Assembly (NCBI GenBank): GCA_035259205.1
Contig: DATFWO010000413.1
Location: forward strand, 1-46,890
Source of the DNA: SG8-41 sp035259205
GTDB taxonomy: Bacteria > Pseudomonadota > Gammaproteobacteria > Burkholderiales > SG8-41
Length of the DNA: 46,890 nt
Reading direction: 5' to 3'
Made by a program: the position numbers and the translations under genes. Under the pieces are notes generated by a model. It saw nothing but the letters and a program-made list of their open reading frames with translations. It was not told the DNA's origin and did no database searches. Below, in pieces: positions 21,958-30,385 of this stretch; within the stretch, counting starts at the first letter, position 1; every line of letters begins with the position of its first letter.

Positions 21958-24363
21958 TCAAGCCGGCCACGTCCAATTGGTAATCTCGGGCCGATCGGTG
22001 CCGTGCGTGCGCGCGTAGGTGAGGTTGTCGATGATCGTGTTCTTCATTTCCTCCTTGAGATGCGCGGCGCGCGCCGCTAGCCGCGGCACCCGGTCGATCA
22101 CATCGATCACCAGATCGAAGCGGTCGATCTGGTTGAGGATTGCGAGCTCGAGCGGCGTGTTGATGTTTCCTTTTTCCTTGTAGCCGCGCACGTGCAGATT
22201 CGGGTGATTGGTGAAGCGGTATGCGAGCTTGTGGATCAGCCACGGGTAGCCGTGGAAGTTGAAGATAACCGGCCGGTCGGTGGTGAACAGGCCGTCGAAC
22301 TCGCGCTCGCCGAGACCGTGGGGGTGCTCGCGCGCCGGCTGCATCTTGTAGAGATCGACCACGTTGACGAAGCGGATCTTCAGGTCCGGCAGCCGCTCGC
22401 GCAGGATCGCGACCGCGGCCAGGGCCTCCAGCGTCGGCACGTCGCCACACGCGGCCATTACCACGTCCGGTTCCACACCCTCGTCGTTGCTGGCGCGGCG
22501 CCAGATGCCGATGCCCTTGGCGCAGTGCACGATCGCCTCGTCGATCGTGGTGAACTGCATGTGCCTCTGCTTGTCGGCGACGATCACGTTGATGCAGTCG
22601 GTCGAACGCAGGCAGTGGTCGGCGACGGCCAGCACGCAGTTGGCGTCGGGCGGCAGGTAGATGCGCGTGACCGACGGGCTCTTGTTGGTGACCACGTCGA
22701 TGAAGCCGGGATCCTGGTGCGAGAAGCCGTTGTGGTCCTGCCGCCACACGGTTGAGGACAGCAGGATGTTCTGCGACGCCACCGGCGCGCGCCACGGCAC
22801 GTGGTTCTTGCAGATGTCGAGCCACTTCGCGTGCTGGTTGAACATCGAATCGATTACATGGGCAAAGGCCTCGTAGGTGTGGAAGAAGCCGTGGCGCCCA
22901 GACAGGAGATACCCTTCGAGCCAGCCGAGCAGAGTGTGCTCGGAGAGCATCTCCATGACGCGCCCGTCGCGCGCCAGCTCGCCGCCGTCCGCATCCTCCG
23001 GCAGGAGGTCCGCCATCCAGGCTTTTTTGGAAGCCTCATACACCGCCTGCAGGCGGTTGGAGGCGGTCTCGTCCGGACCGAAGACGCGGAAACTGGTCAT
23101 GTTGTCGCGCATCACGTCGCGCAGGAACTCACCCAGCGGTCTTGTGTTTTCGTGACGGACAGCGCCCGCGGTCGGGACCTTGACGGCGTAACGTCGAAAG
23201 TCGGGAAGCTGCAGATCCTTGCGCAGCAGCCCGCCGTTCGTGTGCGGGTTGGCGCTCATGCGTCGCGCGCCCTTGGGCGCGAGCTCGCGCAATTCCGCGA
23301 CAAGGCGGCCCGTCGAGTCAAACAGCTCCGCGGGTTTGTAGCTCTTGAGCCAAGCCTCCAGCACCTTCAAGCTGTCCCGGTTCTCGCGCACGTCGGAGAG
23401 CGGAACCTGGTGCGAGCGCCATGAACCTTCCGCCTTGTGGCCCTTGATCTCCTTCGGACCGGTCCAGCCTTTCGGCGTCCGGAGCACGATCATCGGCCAG
23501 CGCGGCCGCTCGGCCTTGCCGGTGCCGCGCGCTTTCCTCTGGATGGCGCGGATCTCGGCGAAGATCGCATCGAGCGTAGCGGCCATCTTCCGATGCATCC
23601 CGGCAGGGTCGGAGCCTTCGACGAAGTAGGGCTTGTAGCCATAGCCGACGAACAACGCCTCCAGTTCCTCGTGGCTAATGCGCGCGAGGATGGTCGGATT
23701 GGCGATCTTATACCCGTTGAGATTGAGGATCGGCAGCACCGCCCCGTCGCGCACCGGATTGAGGAACTTGTTCGAGTGCCATGCTGTGGCGAGTGGTCCG
23801 GTCTCCGCCTCGCCGTCGCCGACCACGCAGGCGACGATCAGCCCCGGATTGTCGAGCGCGGCGCCATAGGCATGCGACAGGCTGTAGCCGAGCTCGCCAC
23901 CCTCGTGAATCGAGCCCGGGGTCTCCGGCGTCACGTGGCTACCTATGTGGCCCGGGAAGGAGAACTGCTTGAGGAACTTCTGCATGCCTTCGGCGTCCTC
24001 GCTTTTGTCGGGGTAGACCTCCGAGTAGGTTCCTTCGAGGTAGGCGGGCGCGAGCACGCCCGGCGCGCCATGGCCCGGTCCGGCCATGAAGATCACATCC
24101 AGGTCATCGCGCCTGATGACGCGGTTCAGATGCGTCCAGACGAACGACAGCGCCGGGCTCGCCCCCCAATGGCCGAGCAGCCGATGCTTGATGTGGTCGA
24201 CGCCGAGCGGCTTGCGCAACAGCGGATTGTCGCGCAGGTAGATCATGCCGACGGCCAGATAGTTGCAGGCGCGCCACCAGGCGTGCATGCGACGCAACTC
24301 ATCTGCGCCGAGTGATTCCGCACCCGCTCTCCGCTTTTCAATCCTCCTGATGGCTGACGCCAT
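21958..24363 (-). CDS. xfp: Phosphoketolase (xylulose 5-phosphate/fructose 6-phosphate)
   Basis: An 801-residue thiamine diphosphate enzyme that splits xylulose 5-phosphate (and often fructose 6-phosphate) with phosphate to give acetyl phosphate. Family marks: GHWGASPALSFVWTHLNR, GPGHGAPG, FSFPGHIGSHVTPETPGSIH, the ThDP site GDGEAETGPLATAWHSNKF, HNGFSHQDPGF and VNVVDLYKMQ. Full family length, no gaps. An AAGGAG ribosome site lies eight bases ahead of the ATG, inside a perfect palindrome. It is the first gene of a two-gene unit with pgm. Its use of inorganic phosphate is notable beside the pst block. Confidence 0.95.
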   Translation of the reverse strand: MASAIRRIEKRRAGAESLGADELRRMHAWWRACNYLAVGMIYLRDNPLLRKPLGVDHIKHRLLGHWGASPALSFVWTHLNRVIRRDDLDVIFMAGPGHGAPGVLAPAYLEGTYSEVYPDKSEDAEGMQKFLKQFSFPGHIGSHVTPETPGSIHEGGELGYSLSHAYGAALDNPGLIVACVVGDGEAETGPLATAWHSNKFLNPVRDGAVLPILNLNGYKIANPTILARISHEELEALFVGYGYKPYFVEGSDPAGMHRKMAATLDAIFAEIRAIQRKARGTGKAERPRWPMIVLRTPKGWTGPKEIKGHKAEGSWRSHQVPLSDVRENRDSLKVLEAWLKSYKPAELFDSTGRLVAELRELAPKGARRMSANPHTNGGLLRKDLQLPDFRRYAVKVPTAGAVRHENTRPLGEFLRDVMRDNMTSFRVFGPDETASNRLQAVYEASKKAWMADLLPEDADGGELARDGRVMEMLSEHTLLGWLEGYLLSGRHGFFHTYEAFAHVIDSMFNQHAKWLDICKNHVPWRAPVASQNILLSSTVWRQDHNGFSHQDPGFIDVVTNKSPSVTRIYLPPDANCVLAVADHCLRSTDCINVIVADKQRHMQFTTIDEAIVHCAKGIGIWRRASNDEGVEPDVVMAACGDVPTLEALAAVAILRERLPDLKIRFVNVVDLYKMQPAREHPHGLGEREFDGLFTTDRPVIFNFHGYPWLIHKLAYRFTNHPNLHVRGYKEKGNINTPLELAILNQIDRFDLVIDVIDRVPRLAARAAHLKEEMKNTIIDNLTYARTHGTDRPEITNWTWPA

Positions 24364-24370
24364 GGCACAT

Positions 24371-24386
24371 CTCCTTCATGAAGGAG
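24371..24386 (-). promoter_or_regulatory. Palindrome covering the phosphoketolase ribosome site
   Basis: CTCCTTCATGAAGGAG is a perfect 16-base palindrome. In the leftward mRNA its second half is the Shine-Dalgarno sequence AAGGAG, so a six-pair hairpin with loop CATG would hide the ribosome site of xfp. It could also be a protein site. Confidence 0.5.
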
Positions 24387-24727
24387 CACGCCGGGCCGCA
24401 CCGCGCGCGCGAGGCGGGAACGGATAGGAATTACAGCTTGTACCCGTGGATTGACATGCGTCAAGCCGTCGTTGAAGTAATGCGTCGATGCGGACGAATC
24501 CCAGCCGGAGATACTCGATGTCGACCGCGTTGGGCAGATGGCGGCCGTGGTGGCCGAGGATTCCTGCGCCATCGTTTCGAGCTTGCCACTGCGGCAGGAT
24601 TTGACTGCGCGCTTCCGAGTACTTGGTGCATTTCTGGCGCGTCCCAGCAGTGCACCAGATCAGTTTGATAAGTCACTCACCGGAGAAGAAAACATGATGT
24701 AGTGGCGCCATGTCCTTACGCAAAGAA

Positions 24728-24759
24728 AACGGTCCGCGCAGGAACTTACCCAAGCCGTT
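24728..24759 (-). repeat. Degenerate hairpin paired with tRNA-like repeat copy A
   Basis: On the minus strand TCAACGGCTTG and CCGTTTTCTTTGC bracket a weak hairpin, five pairs long at the base. The same two flanks occur around the strong hairpin at 43480-43512, which shows common origin. The rest of the 483-base gap 24364-24846 holds repeat copy A and no gene. Confidence 0.4.
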
Positions 24760-24767
24760 GATGCAAC

Positions 24768-24818
24768 TGGCGCGCCAGACAGGATGAATCAGGGTACTGG
24801 GAAGAAATCTTGCCTCTC
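24768..24818 (-). repeat. Dispersed intergenic repeat, copy A (tRNA 3'-end-like)
   Basis: Fifty-one bases that match copy D (41648-41698) at about 42 positions without gaps. Read on the minus strand it ends GATTCATCCTGTCTGGCGCG followed by CCA, which resembles a tRNA T-loop, acceptor strand and CCA end. Confidence 0.6.
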
Positions 24819-24846
24819 GCCTACCCAGTAACATCTCTGTGGAGGG

Positions 24847-25413
24847 TCACAGCGCCGAGAGGTAGCGCGCGATCGCGTTACGTTGACCTTCGCTCAGCGC
24901 TTGCATGAATTTCGGCATGTCGAGATTGTTCGTTCGCTGCTCGGTCGCAAAGGCGCGCATTGACGCGACCAGGTATTCATAACTGAGCCCGGCCAGCCGC
25001 GGCGCCGGCATGCCGCCCTGAAAGTCCGGCTGATGACAGGACTGGCACTGGGCAATGCCCTGCGGCGGCGCCGGCGACTTTACGGATGTGCTCCGCTGCG
25101 GCCAGGTCTTGGCCGCAAAATAGGCTGCCATCTTGCGCAGATCGCCTTCGGCCAGGTCCTTCGCGATCGGTGACATGATCGCGTTGCTGCGCTCGCCATT
25201 GCGAAAGTCGCGCAGCTGTTTCATGAGGTAGCTCTGATCCTGGCCCCAGATCACCGGAATCGTCTTGGGGTCGGTAGGTACGCCCTTGTTGCCGTGGCAT
25301 GCGGCGCAGGCCTCCGCTTTCGCTTCGATCTCATCTGCAGCTTGCGCCGCCGGGATGGCGGCGAGCAGGGCGACCCCCGCTCCGAAGACCATCGAAAACA
25401 CGGACTTGAACAT
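24847..25413 (-). CDS. Diheme c-type cytochrome, cytochrome c4-like
   Basis: A 188-residue periplasmic electron carrier with a signal peptide (ending PAAQAA) and two heme sites, CAACH (36-40) and CQSCH (123-127), each in a class I cytochrome domain. Distal methionines are likely in AIMSPIAKDL and NLDMPKFMQAL. The repeat of two similar halves is the cytochrome c4 layout. The ATG follows GGGGAGGATAA; upstream in-frame codons lack a signal peptide. It is transcribed divergently from the heme/propeller fusion gene, 104 bases away, so the two may exchange electrons. Confidence 0.88.
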   Translation of the reverse strand: MFKSVFSMVFGAGVALLAAIPAAQAADEIEAKAEACAACHGNKGVPTDPKTIPVIWGQDQSYLMKQLRDFRNGERSNAIMSPIAKDLAEGDLRKMAAYFAAKTWPQRSTSVKSPAPPQGIAQCQSCHQPDFQGGMPAPRLAGLSYEYLVASMRAFATEQRTNNLDMPKFMQALSEGQRNAIARYLSAL

Positions 25414-25517
25414 CACGATTATCCTCCCCGGCTGCGCAGTGTACCAGAGCGTGGCGGAACGCCTACCCCGGGAGCATAATAGGTACAGTCCCAACGAGCT
25501 TTCATCGGGAGCACCCT

Positions 25518-27167
25518 ATGCGAGGCAAACTGATATTGGCACTTGCGGCTTCGACTGCCGCGATGATCTCTCCTCCAGCCATCGAGACTATCTGGGCTCA
25601 AGGGCAATCGGCGCTCACCGGCATCGTCAGCTCCGAGGCCGAAGGGAAGATGGAAGGCGTTGTGGTCACGGCGAGCCGTCCTGGATCTATCGTACAGGTC
25701 AGCGTGACCACGGGTGCGGACGGCCGCTACAGCTTCCCGCGGACCCACCTGGAGCCGGGCCAATACACGCTCAGCATTCGAGCGGTCGGCTACGACATCG
25801 ACTCCCCGGCCAAGGCGACTGTGAACGGGAAAGGGGCGACGGCCGACATCAAGCTCAAGAAGACGAAAAATCTCGCCGGCCAGCTCACTAACGCCGAGTG
25901 GATGATGAGCGTTCCCGGCACCGAAGACCAGAAGGCGCAGCTTCTCAATTGCGTGAGCTGCCACACGCTGGAGCGCGTCATGCGCTCGACGCACGATTCC
26001 GACGAGTGGACAAAAGTGATCACGCGCATGAGGGGCTACGGCGCGGTGAGCCAGCCGATCAAGCCGCAGCGCATGCTGGATGCGAATCGCTCGGGAACGC
26101 CCGAGCAATATCGCAAGCTCGCCGATTATCTCGCGACCATCAACCTGAGCGCAGTCGACCGTTGGCCATACGATCTTAAGACGCTCCCGCGTCCCAAGGG
26201 CCGCGACACCCGCGCCATCGTCACCCAGTACGACATGGTGCGGCCGACGACCGAGCCGCACGACGTACTGGTGGATAAGGAAGGCAAGGTCTGGTACACG
26301 GATTTTGGCGAGATGTTCATCGGCAAGTTCGACCCGAAGACGTTGAAGCTCGTCGAGTACCCAATCAAGAAGTTCAAGGAGAAGGCGCCGACCGGACTGC
26401 TGAGCATAGAGTTCGATCAGGAAGGCAAAATCTGGTTCGACACGATGTATCAAGGTGCGCTTGGCCGCCTGGATCCCAAGACGAGCAAGATCGCCTATTT
26501 CCCCCTGCCTCCGGAATACAACGACGACACGGTGCAGCTCAACTTCACGGGACTGCGCCACGACGTCGATGGCAAGGTCTGGACCAAGAGCGTAGGCACG
26601 CAACACATCTTCCGGCTCGACCTCGCGAGCGGCAAATGGGAGCGCTTTCATCCGACCGACTCTCTGCCGCAGGGCGTGCACGGCACCATCTACCAGGTCA
26701 TTGCGGATTCACAGAACAACCTGTGGATGGCCGAATTCACCCATGGCCATATCGGCAAGATCGACGCGAAGACGACGCAGGTGACATGGTGGCCGTTCCC
26801 CACGGCGAATGCGCGCGGCCGCCGCATGAACATCGACGATCAGGACCGCATCACGGTGACCCAATATCGTGGCAACAGGGTCGCGGTGGTCGACACCCGG
26901 ACGATGGAGTTCACCGAACACGAGCTGCCGCCCCGCACGTATCCGTACCGCGCCAACGTCGACAAGAACGGGGAGATCTGGGCCTCGACGATGCATACCG
27001 ACCGGGTCGTGCGCGTCGATCCCAAGACGGGAGCCACGATGCAGTACCTGATGCCCTCCGACACCAACATGCGCACGGTTTTTGTCGACAACTCGACGAC
27101 GCCGGTGACGTTCTGGGTCGGCAGCAATCACGATCACCGCCTCGTGAAGGTGGAGCCGCTCGACTAA
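25518..27167 (+). CDS. Heme-containing fusion: carboxypeptidase-regulatory-like domain, c-heme, Vgb-like propeller
   Basis: A 549-residue exported protein with three parts. After a signal peptide (about 1-28) comes a beta-sandwich of the carboxypeptidase-regulatory type (about 32-113: TGIVSSEAEGKMEGVVVTA, DGRYSF, GQYTLSIRAVGY). Next is a c-type heme segment with CVSCH (145-149) and a possible distal Met further on (RMRGYG or RMLDAN). Residues about 220-549 form a beta-propeller with repeated W-T/D-F blades (GKVWYTDFGEMFIGKFDPKT, GKIWFDTMYQGALGRLDPKT, NNLWMAEFTHGHIGKIDAKT) like virginiamycin B lyase (Vgb). The function is unknown; the family occurs beside oxidative enzymes. It faces the diheme cytochrome gene across a short divergent gap. 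Confidence 0.8.
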   Translation: MRGKLILALAASTAAMISPPAIETIWAQGQSALTGIVSSEAEGKMEGVVVTASRPGSIVQVSVTTGADGRYSFPRTHLEPGQYTLSIRAVGYDIDSPAKATVNGKGATADIKLKKTKNLAGQLTNAEWMMSVPGTEDQKAQLLNCVSCHTLERVMRSTHDSDEWTKVITRMRGYGAVSQPIKPQRMLDANRSGTPEQYRKLADYLATINLSAVDRWPYDLKTLPRPKGRDTRAIVTQYDMVRPTTEPHDVLVDKEGKVWYTDFGEMFIGKFDPKTLKLVEYPIKKFKEKAPTGLLSIEFDQEGKIWFDTMYQGALGRLDPKTSKIAYFPLPPEYNDDTVQLNFTGLRHDVDGKVWTKSVGTQHIFRLDLASGKWERFHPTDSLPQGVHGTIYQVIADSQNNLWMAEFTHGHIGKIDAKTTQVTWWPFPTANARGRRMNIDDQDRITVTQYRGNRVAVVDTRTMEFTEHELPPRTYPYRANVDKNGEIWASTMHTDRVVRVDPKTGATMQYLMPSDTNMRTVFVDNSTTPVTFWVGSNHDHRLVKVEPLD

Positions 27168-27215
27168 GCCGCGGGACAAAGTCTTCGTCCCTGGGTGTGC
27201 TGCGTCGGTAAGCCC

Positions 27216-28175
27216 CTACTCGGGCTTCAGCCCGGCGCTGCGCGCGACGACCGCCCAACGCTGCAGCTCGTCCGCGATGTGCGCCTTCAAGTGCGCGGGA
27301 GTGCTGGTGGACACGTCCACGGCGAGCTCGGTGACCCGCTCGCGCACCGAGGCATCGTCGATTGCGGCGACGAGATCCTTGTGCAGCCGCGACTGGATCG
27401 CACCCGGCACCCTGGCCGGGGCAACGTAGCCCCACCACTGGAGGACGACCATGTCCGGGATGCCAACCTCGGCGAGCGTAGGCACCTCGGGCAGCGCCGC
27501 GATGCGCTTCTCGCTGGCGACGGCGATCGCCCTCACCCGCCCGGTGCGCAACATGCCGGCGCCGCTCGCAAGCGTAGCCATGTAGATGTGGACCTGCCCG
27601 CTCCCCAGGTCGATGAAGGCGGGCGCTGCGCCCTTGTAGCTCACCTGGTTGAACTTCACCCCGATGCGCATCTGGAACATCTCGGTCATCAGGTGGGTGA
27701 ACGAACCTATCCCGGTGTGGGCGGCCGGAACCAGGCCAGGCTTCGCCTTGGCGGCCGCGACGAAGTCGGCGACCGATTTTGCCGGCAACGAGGCGTGGAT
27801 GAAGAGAATTTGCGGGGAGATGCCCACCAAGGTCAGCGGCGCGAAATCGCGCGCGAGATCGTACCCCAGCCCCGCGGTCGTCGCGGGCATGACGACGTGC
27901 GAGGCCTCGACAATGGTCAGCGTATAGCCATCGGGACTCGCCTTGGACGCAATGGCCGCGCCGATGGCCCCGCCCGCCCCCGGCCGGTTGTCGATGACAA
28001 CCTGCTGACCCGAGATTATCGTCAGCCGCTGGGCGACGATGCGGCCGATCGTGTCCGTGCTGCCGCCGGCCGGCCAGGGCACGATCACGCGGATGGGTTT
28101 CGTCGGGAAATCCGCCGCCACGACCGGCGGAGCGAGTAAAGCAATCAGACACACATGCCACAGGCAGCGATTCAT
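27216..28175 (-). CDS. Bug family (TTT) substrate-binding protein 1
   Basis: A 319-residue periplasmic protein: signal peptide ending PPVVAA, then FPTKPIRVIVPWPAGGSTD, QQVVIDNRPGAGGAIG and VSYKGAAPAFIDL, the ligand-binding landmarks of Bug proteins, and the usual C-terminal helix ending WAVVARSAGL. Bug proteins capture organic acids, nicotinate or similar solutes for TctAB-type transporters; none is present here. GGAGGG precedes the ATG. It stands alone, tail to tail with the propeller gene. Confidence 0.9.
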   Translation of the reverse strand: MNRCLWHVCLIALLAPPVVAADFPTKPIRVIVPWPAGGSTDTIGRIVAQRLTIISGQQVVIDNRPGAGGAIGAAIASKASPDGYTLTIVEASHVVMPATTAGLGYDLARDFAPLTLVGISPQILFIHASLPAKSVADFVAAAKAKPGLVPAAHTGIGSFTHLMTEMFQMRIGVKFNQVSYKGAAPAFIDLGSGQVHIYMATLASGAGMLRTGRVRAIAVASEKRIAALPEVPTLAEVGIPDMVVLQWWGYVAPARVPGAIQSRLHKDLVAAIDDASVRERVTELAVDVSTSTPAHLKAHIADELQRWAVVARSAGLKPE

Positions 28176-28459
28176 GCACCCTCCGTCACCGTATTATCAT
28201 TTTAATAGCAACCCAGTGGAGTATTTCTTCTGCTTGATTTCGGCGCGCGCTTCTCGGTGCCGTTCGCGCTGGCGAGCGTGATCTACCACGCGCCTGCTGG
28301 TTCCGGGAGCACCGATTCATTGGTGTCGCGGCGCTGGCGGCCGCACCGGCGCTTCCGCCCTGATGTTCAGTTTATGGACTGGCGAGACGGTCGCCGAGCG
28401 AATGCGGCTAAACTCGCACCGTTCAATATCCCTGCGAAACTCTATTTCAGGAGCGAACG

Positions 28460-28762
28460 ATGATACTGGAAGTGGCCATCATGAAGATCAAACCGGAGCT
28501 GATCGCGGAGTTCGAAGCGGTGTTTCCCAGGGCCGCGGCGATCTCCGCCAGCGTGCAAGGCTACATCTCGCACGAGCTGCAGCGCTGTGTCGAGACCAAG
28601 GGCAAGTACTTCTACATGATCCGGTGGGAAAGCATCGAAGCGCACATGGTGAATTTCCGTCAATCGCCGAAGCGCGACGAGTTTCGCAACATCCTCGGCA
28701 AGTTCTGGGCGGAGCCGAACTTCACCGAGCACTTCGAGCCGGTCACGGACGCTAGGATCTGA
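28460..28762 (+). CDS. Antibiotic biosynthesis monooxygenase (ABM) domain protein
   Basis: A 100-residue single-domain protein of the dimeric alpha/beta barrel (ABM) type: ILEVAIMKIKPELIAEFEAV, then GYISHELQRCVETKGKYFYM and IRWESIEAHMVNFRQSP. Members include cofactor-free monooxygenases, isomerases and unassigned small enzymes. AGGAG lies before the ATG. First gene of a run with only four and one bases before the next two genes, so it is almost certainly cotranscribed with the unknown protein and the amidohydrolase. The 284 bases upstream hold no gene. Confidence 0.8.
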   Translation: MILEVAIMKIKPELIAEFEAVFPRAAAISASVQGYISHELQRCVETKGKYFYMIRWESIEAHMVNFRQSPKRDEFRNILGKFWAEPNFTEHFEPVTDARI

Positions 28763-28766
28763 CGCC

Positions 28767-29501
28767 ATGGACACCGGCGTCTGGGTCACCTGGTACGACC
28801 TCGCTGAAAGCGGCCGCGACGAGTACTGCGCCTGGCTGCACGGGGCTTTCATGCCGCAGCTCCTGGCGCGCCCCGGCTACCGCTGGGCGGCTCACTACGC
28901 CACGGTGGACAAGGGGGTGCGCCGCACCAACGCGCGCGACACCCGCAACAACACGGACGATCCCACGGTGCCGCGCGGCGACCGCTTCCTGCTCCTGGTC
29001 GGGGCGGACAACGCGGACGTGTTTGGCAACCCGACGCCCACTGCGTTGCAGGCGCAGCAGCCGGCGCAGGGCAGGAAGATGCTCGCGCTGCGCAGCGGCG
29101 AGCGCATGAACATATTCGTCGAGGCGGGACGCGTGGAAGGGCCCGAGGCGAAGGATTATCGCGAGGGGATGCTGCTCGCGCCCTGCATCCAGGTCGGCGC
29201 CTACAACTGCCCGTGGCAGGACGAGGAGGAGATGCTGGCCTTCTATTCGCAGTGGCGCATGCCGGCGATGGGGCGAACGACGGGTTGCGTGCGGATCAGG
29301 AAGCTCGCATCCGTGGCGGGCTGGGCGAAGCACGGCATCCTCTACGAGTTCATCTCGCTCGAGGCGCGCAACCAGCATTTCATCGGCCACGAGGACGCGC
29401 ACCCCGACATGAAAGCGTGGGGCGACAAAGTGACGAAGCGTCTCACTCACGCTCCCGGCTCGTCGACCCTCGCAACGCGCCTCTGGCCGGCGATCCAGTG
29501 A
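28767..29501 (+). CDS. Hypothetical protein, possible tandem dimeric alpha/beta-barrel fold
   Basis: A 244-residue soluble protein I do not recognise with certainty. It has no signal peptide or membrane helix. Two halves, opening VWVTWYDLAESGRDEYCAWL and later CPWQDEEEMLAFYSQWRMPA, each look like an EthD/ABM-style beta-alpha-beta unit with conserved Trp, Tyr and His (WAAHYATVDKG; LYEFISLEARNQHFIGHED). Four bases after the ABM gene and one base before the amidohydrolase, so it belongs to their operon and probably works on the same substrate. Confidence 0.6.
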   Translation: MDTGVWVTWYDLAESGRDEYCAWLHGAFMPQLLARPGYRWAAHYATVDKGVRRTNARDTRNNTDDPTVPRGDRFLLLVGADNADVFGNPTPTALQAQQPAQGRKMLALRSGERMNIFVEAGRVEGPEAKDYREGMLLAPCIQVGAYNCPWQDEEEMLAFYSQWRMPAMGRTTGCVRIRKLASVAGWAKHGILYEFISLEARNQHFIGHEDAHPDMKAWGDKVTKRLTHAPGSSTLATRLWPAIQ

Positions 29502-29502
29502 G

Positions 29503-30345
29503 ATGCTGATCGCTGATTCTCAGGTCCATATCTGGACCCACAACACGCCGCAACGGCCGTGGCGCGAAGGGCAGAACGTGCACCGCCCGGTGCCGCTGGA
29601 GGCCGACGACCTCGTGCGCGAGATGGACGCCGCAGGCGTCAACCGCGCGATCCTCGTGCCGCCTTCGCTCGACGCCGATCGCAACGATCTCTCCCTGGAC
29701 GCGGCGCGGCGCTATCCCAGCCGTTTCGCCGTCATGGGGCGGCTCGACCCGCAAGCGGCAGGCTCCGCCGCGCAGGTCGCAGTCTGGCGCAAGCAGCCCG
29801 GCATGCTCGGCCTGCGCTACACCCTCAACCGGCCGCAGTCGTTGGCCGTGCTCCAGGAGGGCAGCCTCGACTGGCTGTGGGACGCCGCCGAGAAGGCCGG
29901 CGTGCCCGTCATGATGTCGATCAGGCATACGATGGCGCCGCTCGTCGACCGCATCGCCGAGCGCCGGCCGGGACTGAAGGTCGTGCTCGACCATTTCGGG
30001 GTCGGTCACGGCGTATATGACGATGACGCGTTCCGCGATTTCGAGCAGTTTGTCGCCCTAGCGCGCCGGCCCAACGTGGCGGTCAAGGCGAGCGCGCTGC
30101 CATGCTTCAGCAAGGCGCCTTACCCGTACCGCCCGCTGCACCCCTACATCCGCCGCGCATACGACGCGTTCGGCCCGCGGCGCATGTTCTGGGGTACGGA
30201 CTTCTCGCGACTGCCGTGCAGCTATCGCCAGGCGATCACGCTGTTCACCGAGGAGCTGCCGTGGCTTACCGCCGAGGACAAGGACTGGATCATGGGACGC
30301 GGCCTGTGCGAGTGGCTGGGCTGGCCCGTCGGGAAGAAGGTGTGA
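29503..30345 (+). CDS. Amidohydrolase family 2 protein (lactonase-like)
   Basis: A 280-residue TIM-barrel hydrolase of the amidohydrolase_2 group (includes 2-pyrone-4,6-dicarboxylate lactonase and related decarboxylases). The first metal motif reads DSQVHIW, so the first His of the HxH pair is Gln, as in a known subgroup. Further marks are MVRYxL-type GLRYTLNRPQ, VVLDHFGV (His) and FWGTDFSR (the active-site Asp). Start is one base after the preceding stop. Within an operon with ABM, an unknown protein and a Bug protein, it may hydrolyse a lactone or pyrone from aromatic breakdown (inference). Confidence 0.8.
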   Translation: MLIADSQVHIWTHNTPQRPWREGQNVHRPVPLEADDLVREMDAAGVNRAILVPPSLDADRNDLSLDAARRYPSRFAVMGRLDPQAAGSAAQVAVWRKQPGMLGLRYTLNRPQSLAVLQEGSLDWLWDAAEKAGVPVMMSIRHTMAPLVDRIAERRPGLKVVLDHFGVGHGVYDDDAFRDFEQFVALARRPNVAVKASALPCFSKAPYPYRPLHPYIRRAYDAFGPRRMFWGTDFSRLPCSYRQAITLFTEELPWLTAEDKDWIMGRGLCEWLGWPVGKKV

Positions 30346-30385
30346 GCAGCGTATGTTGAACGGGTGTTCGACTGGCTCGAGCAGC

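Noticed and set aside
22192..24315. Long plus-strand frames opposite the phosphoketolase gene
   Set aside because: They are antisense shadows: no recognisable domain, and the minus-strand phosphoketolase is complete with all motifs.
24768..24818. An intact tRNA gene at the repeat copies
   Set aside because: Only a 3'-end-like segment is present, with two bases missing in the T-loop; there is no anticodon arm, D arm or 5' acceptor strand.
25419..26681. A 420-codon minus-strand frame opposite the heme/propeller fusion
   Set aside because: No domain is visible, and the plus-strand protein has a signal peptide, heme site and regular propeller repeats.
27210..27227. Hairpin AAGCCC-CTACTC-GGGCTT between the propeller and Bug genes
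   Set aside because: It overlaps the Bug stop codon and has no T-run on either side, so a terminator call is not supported.
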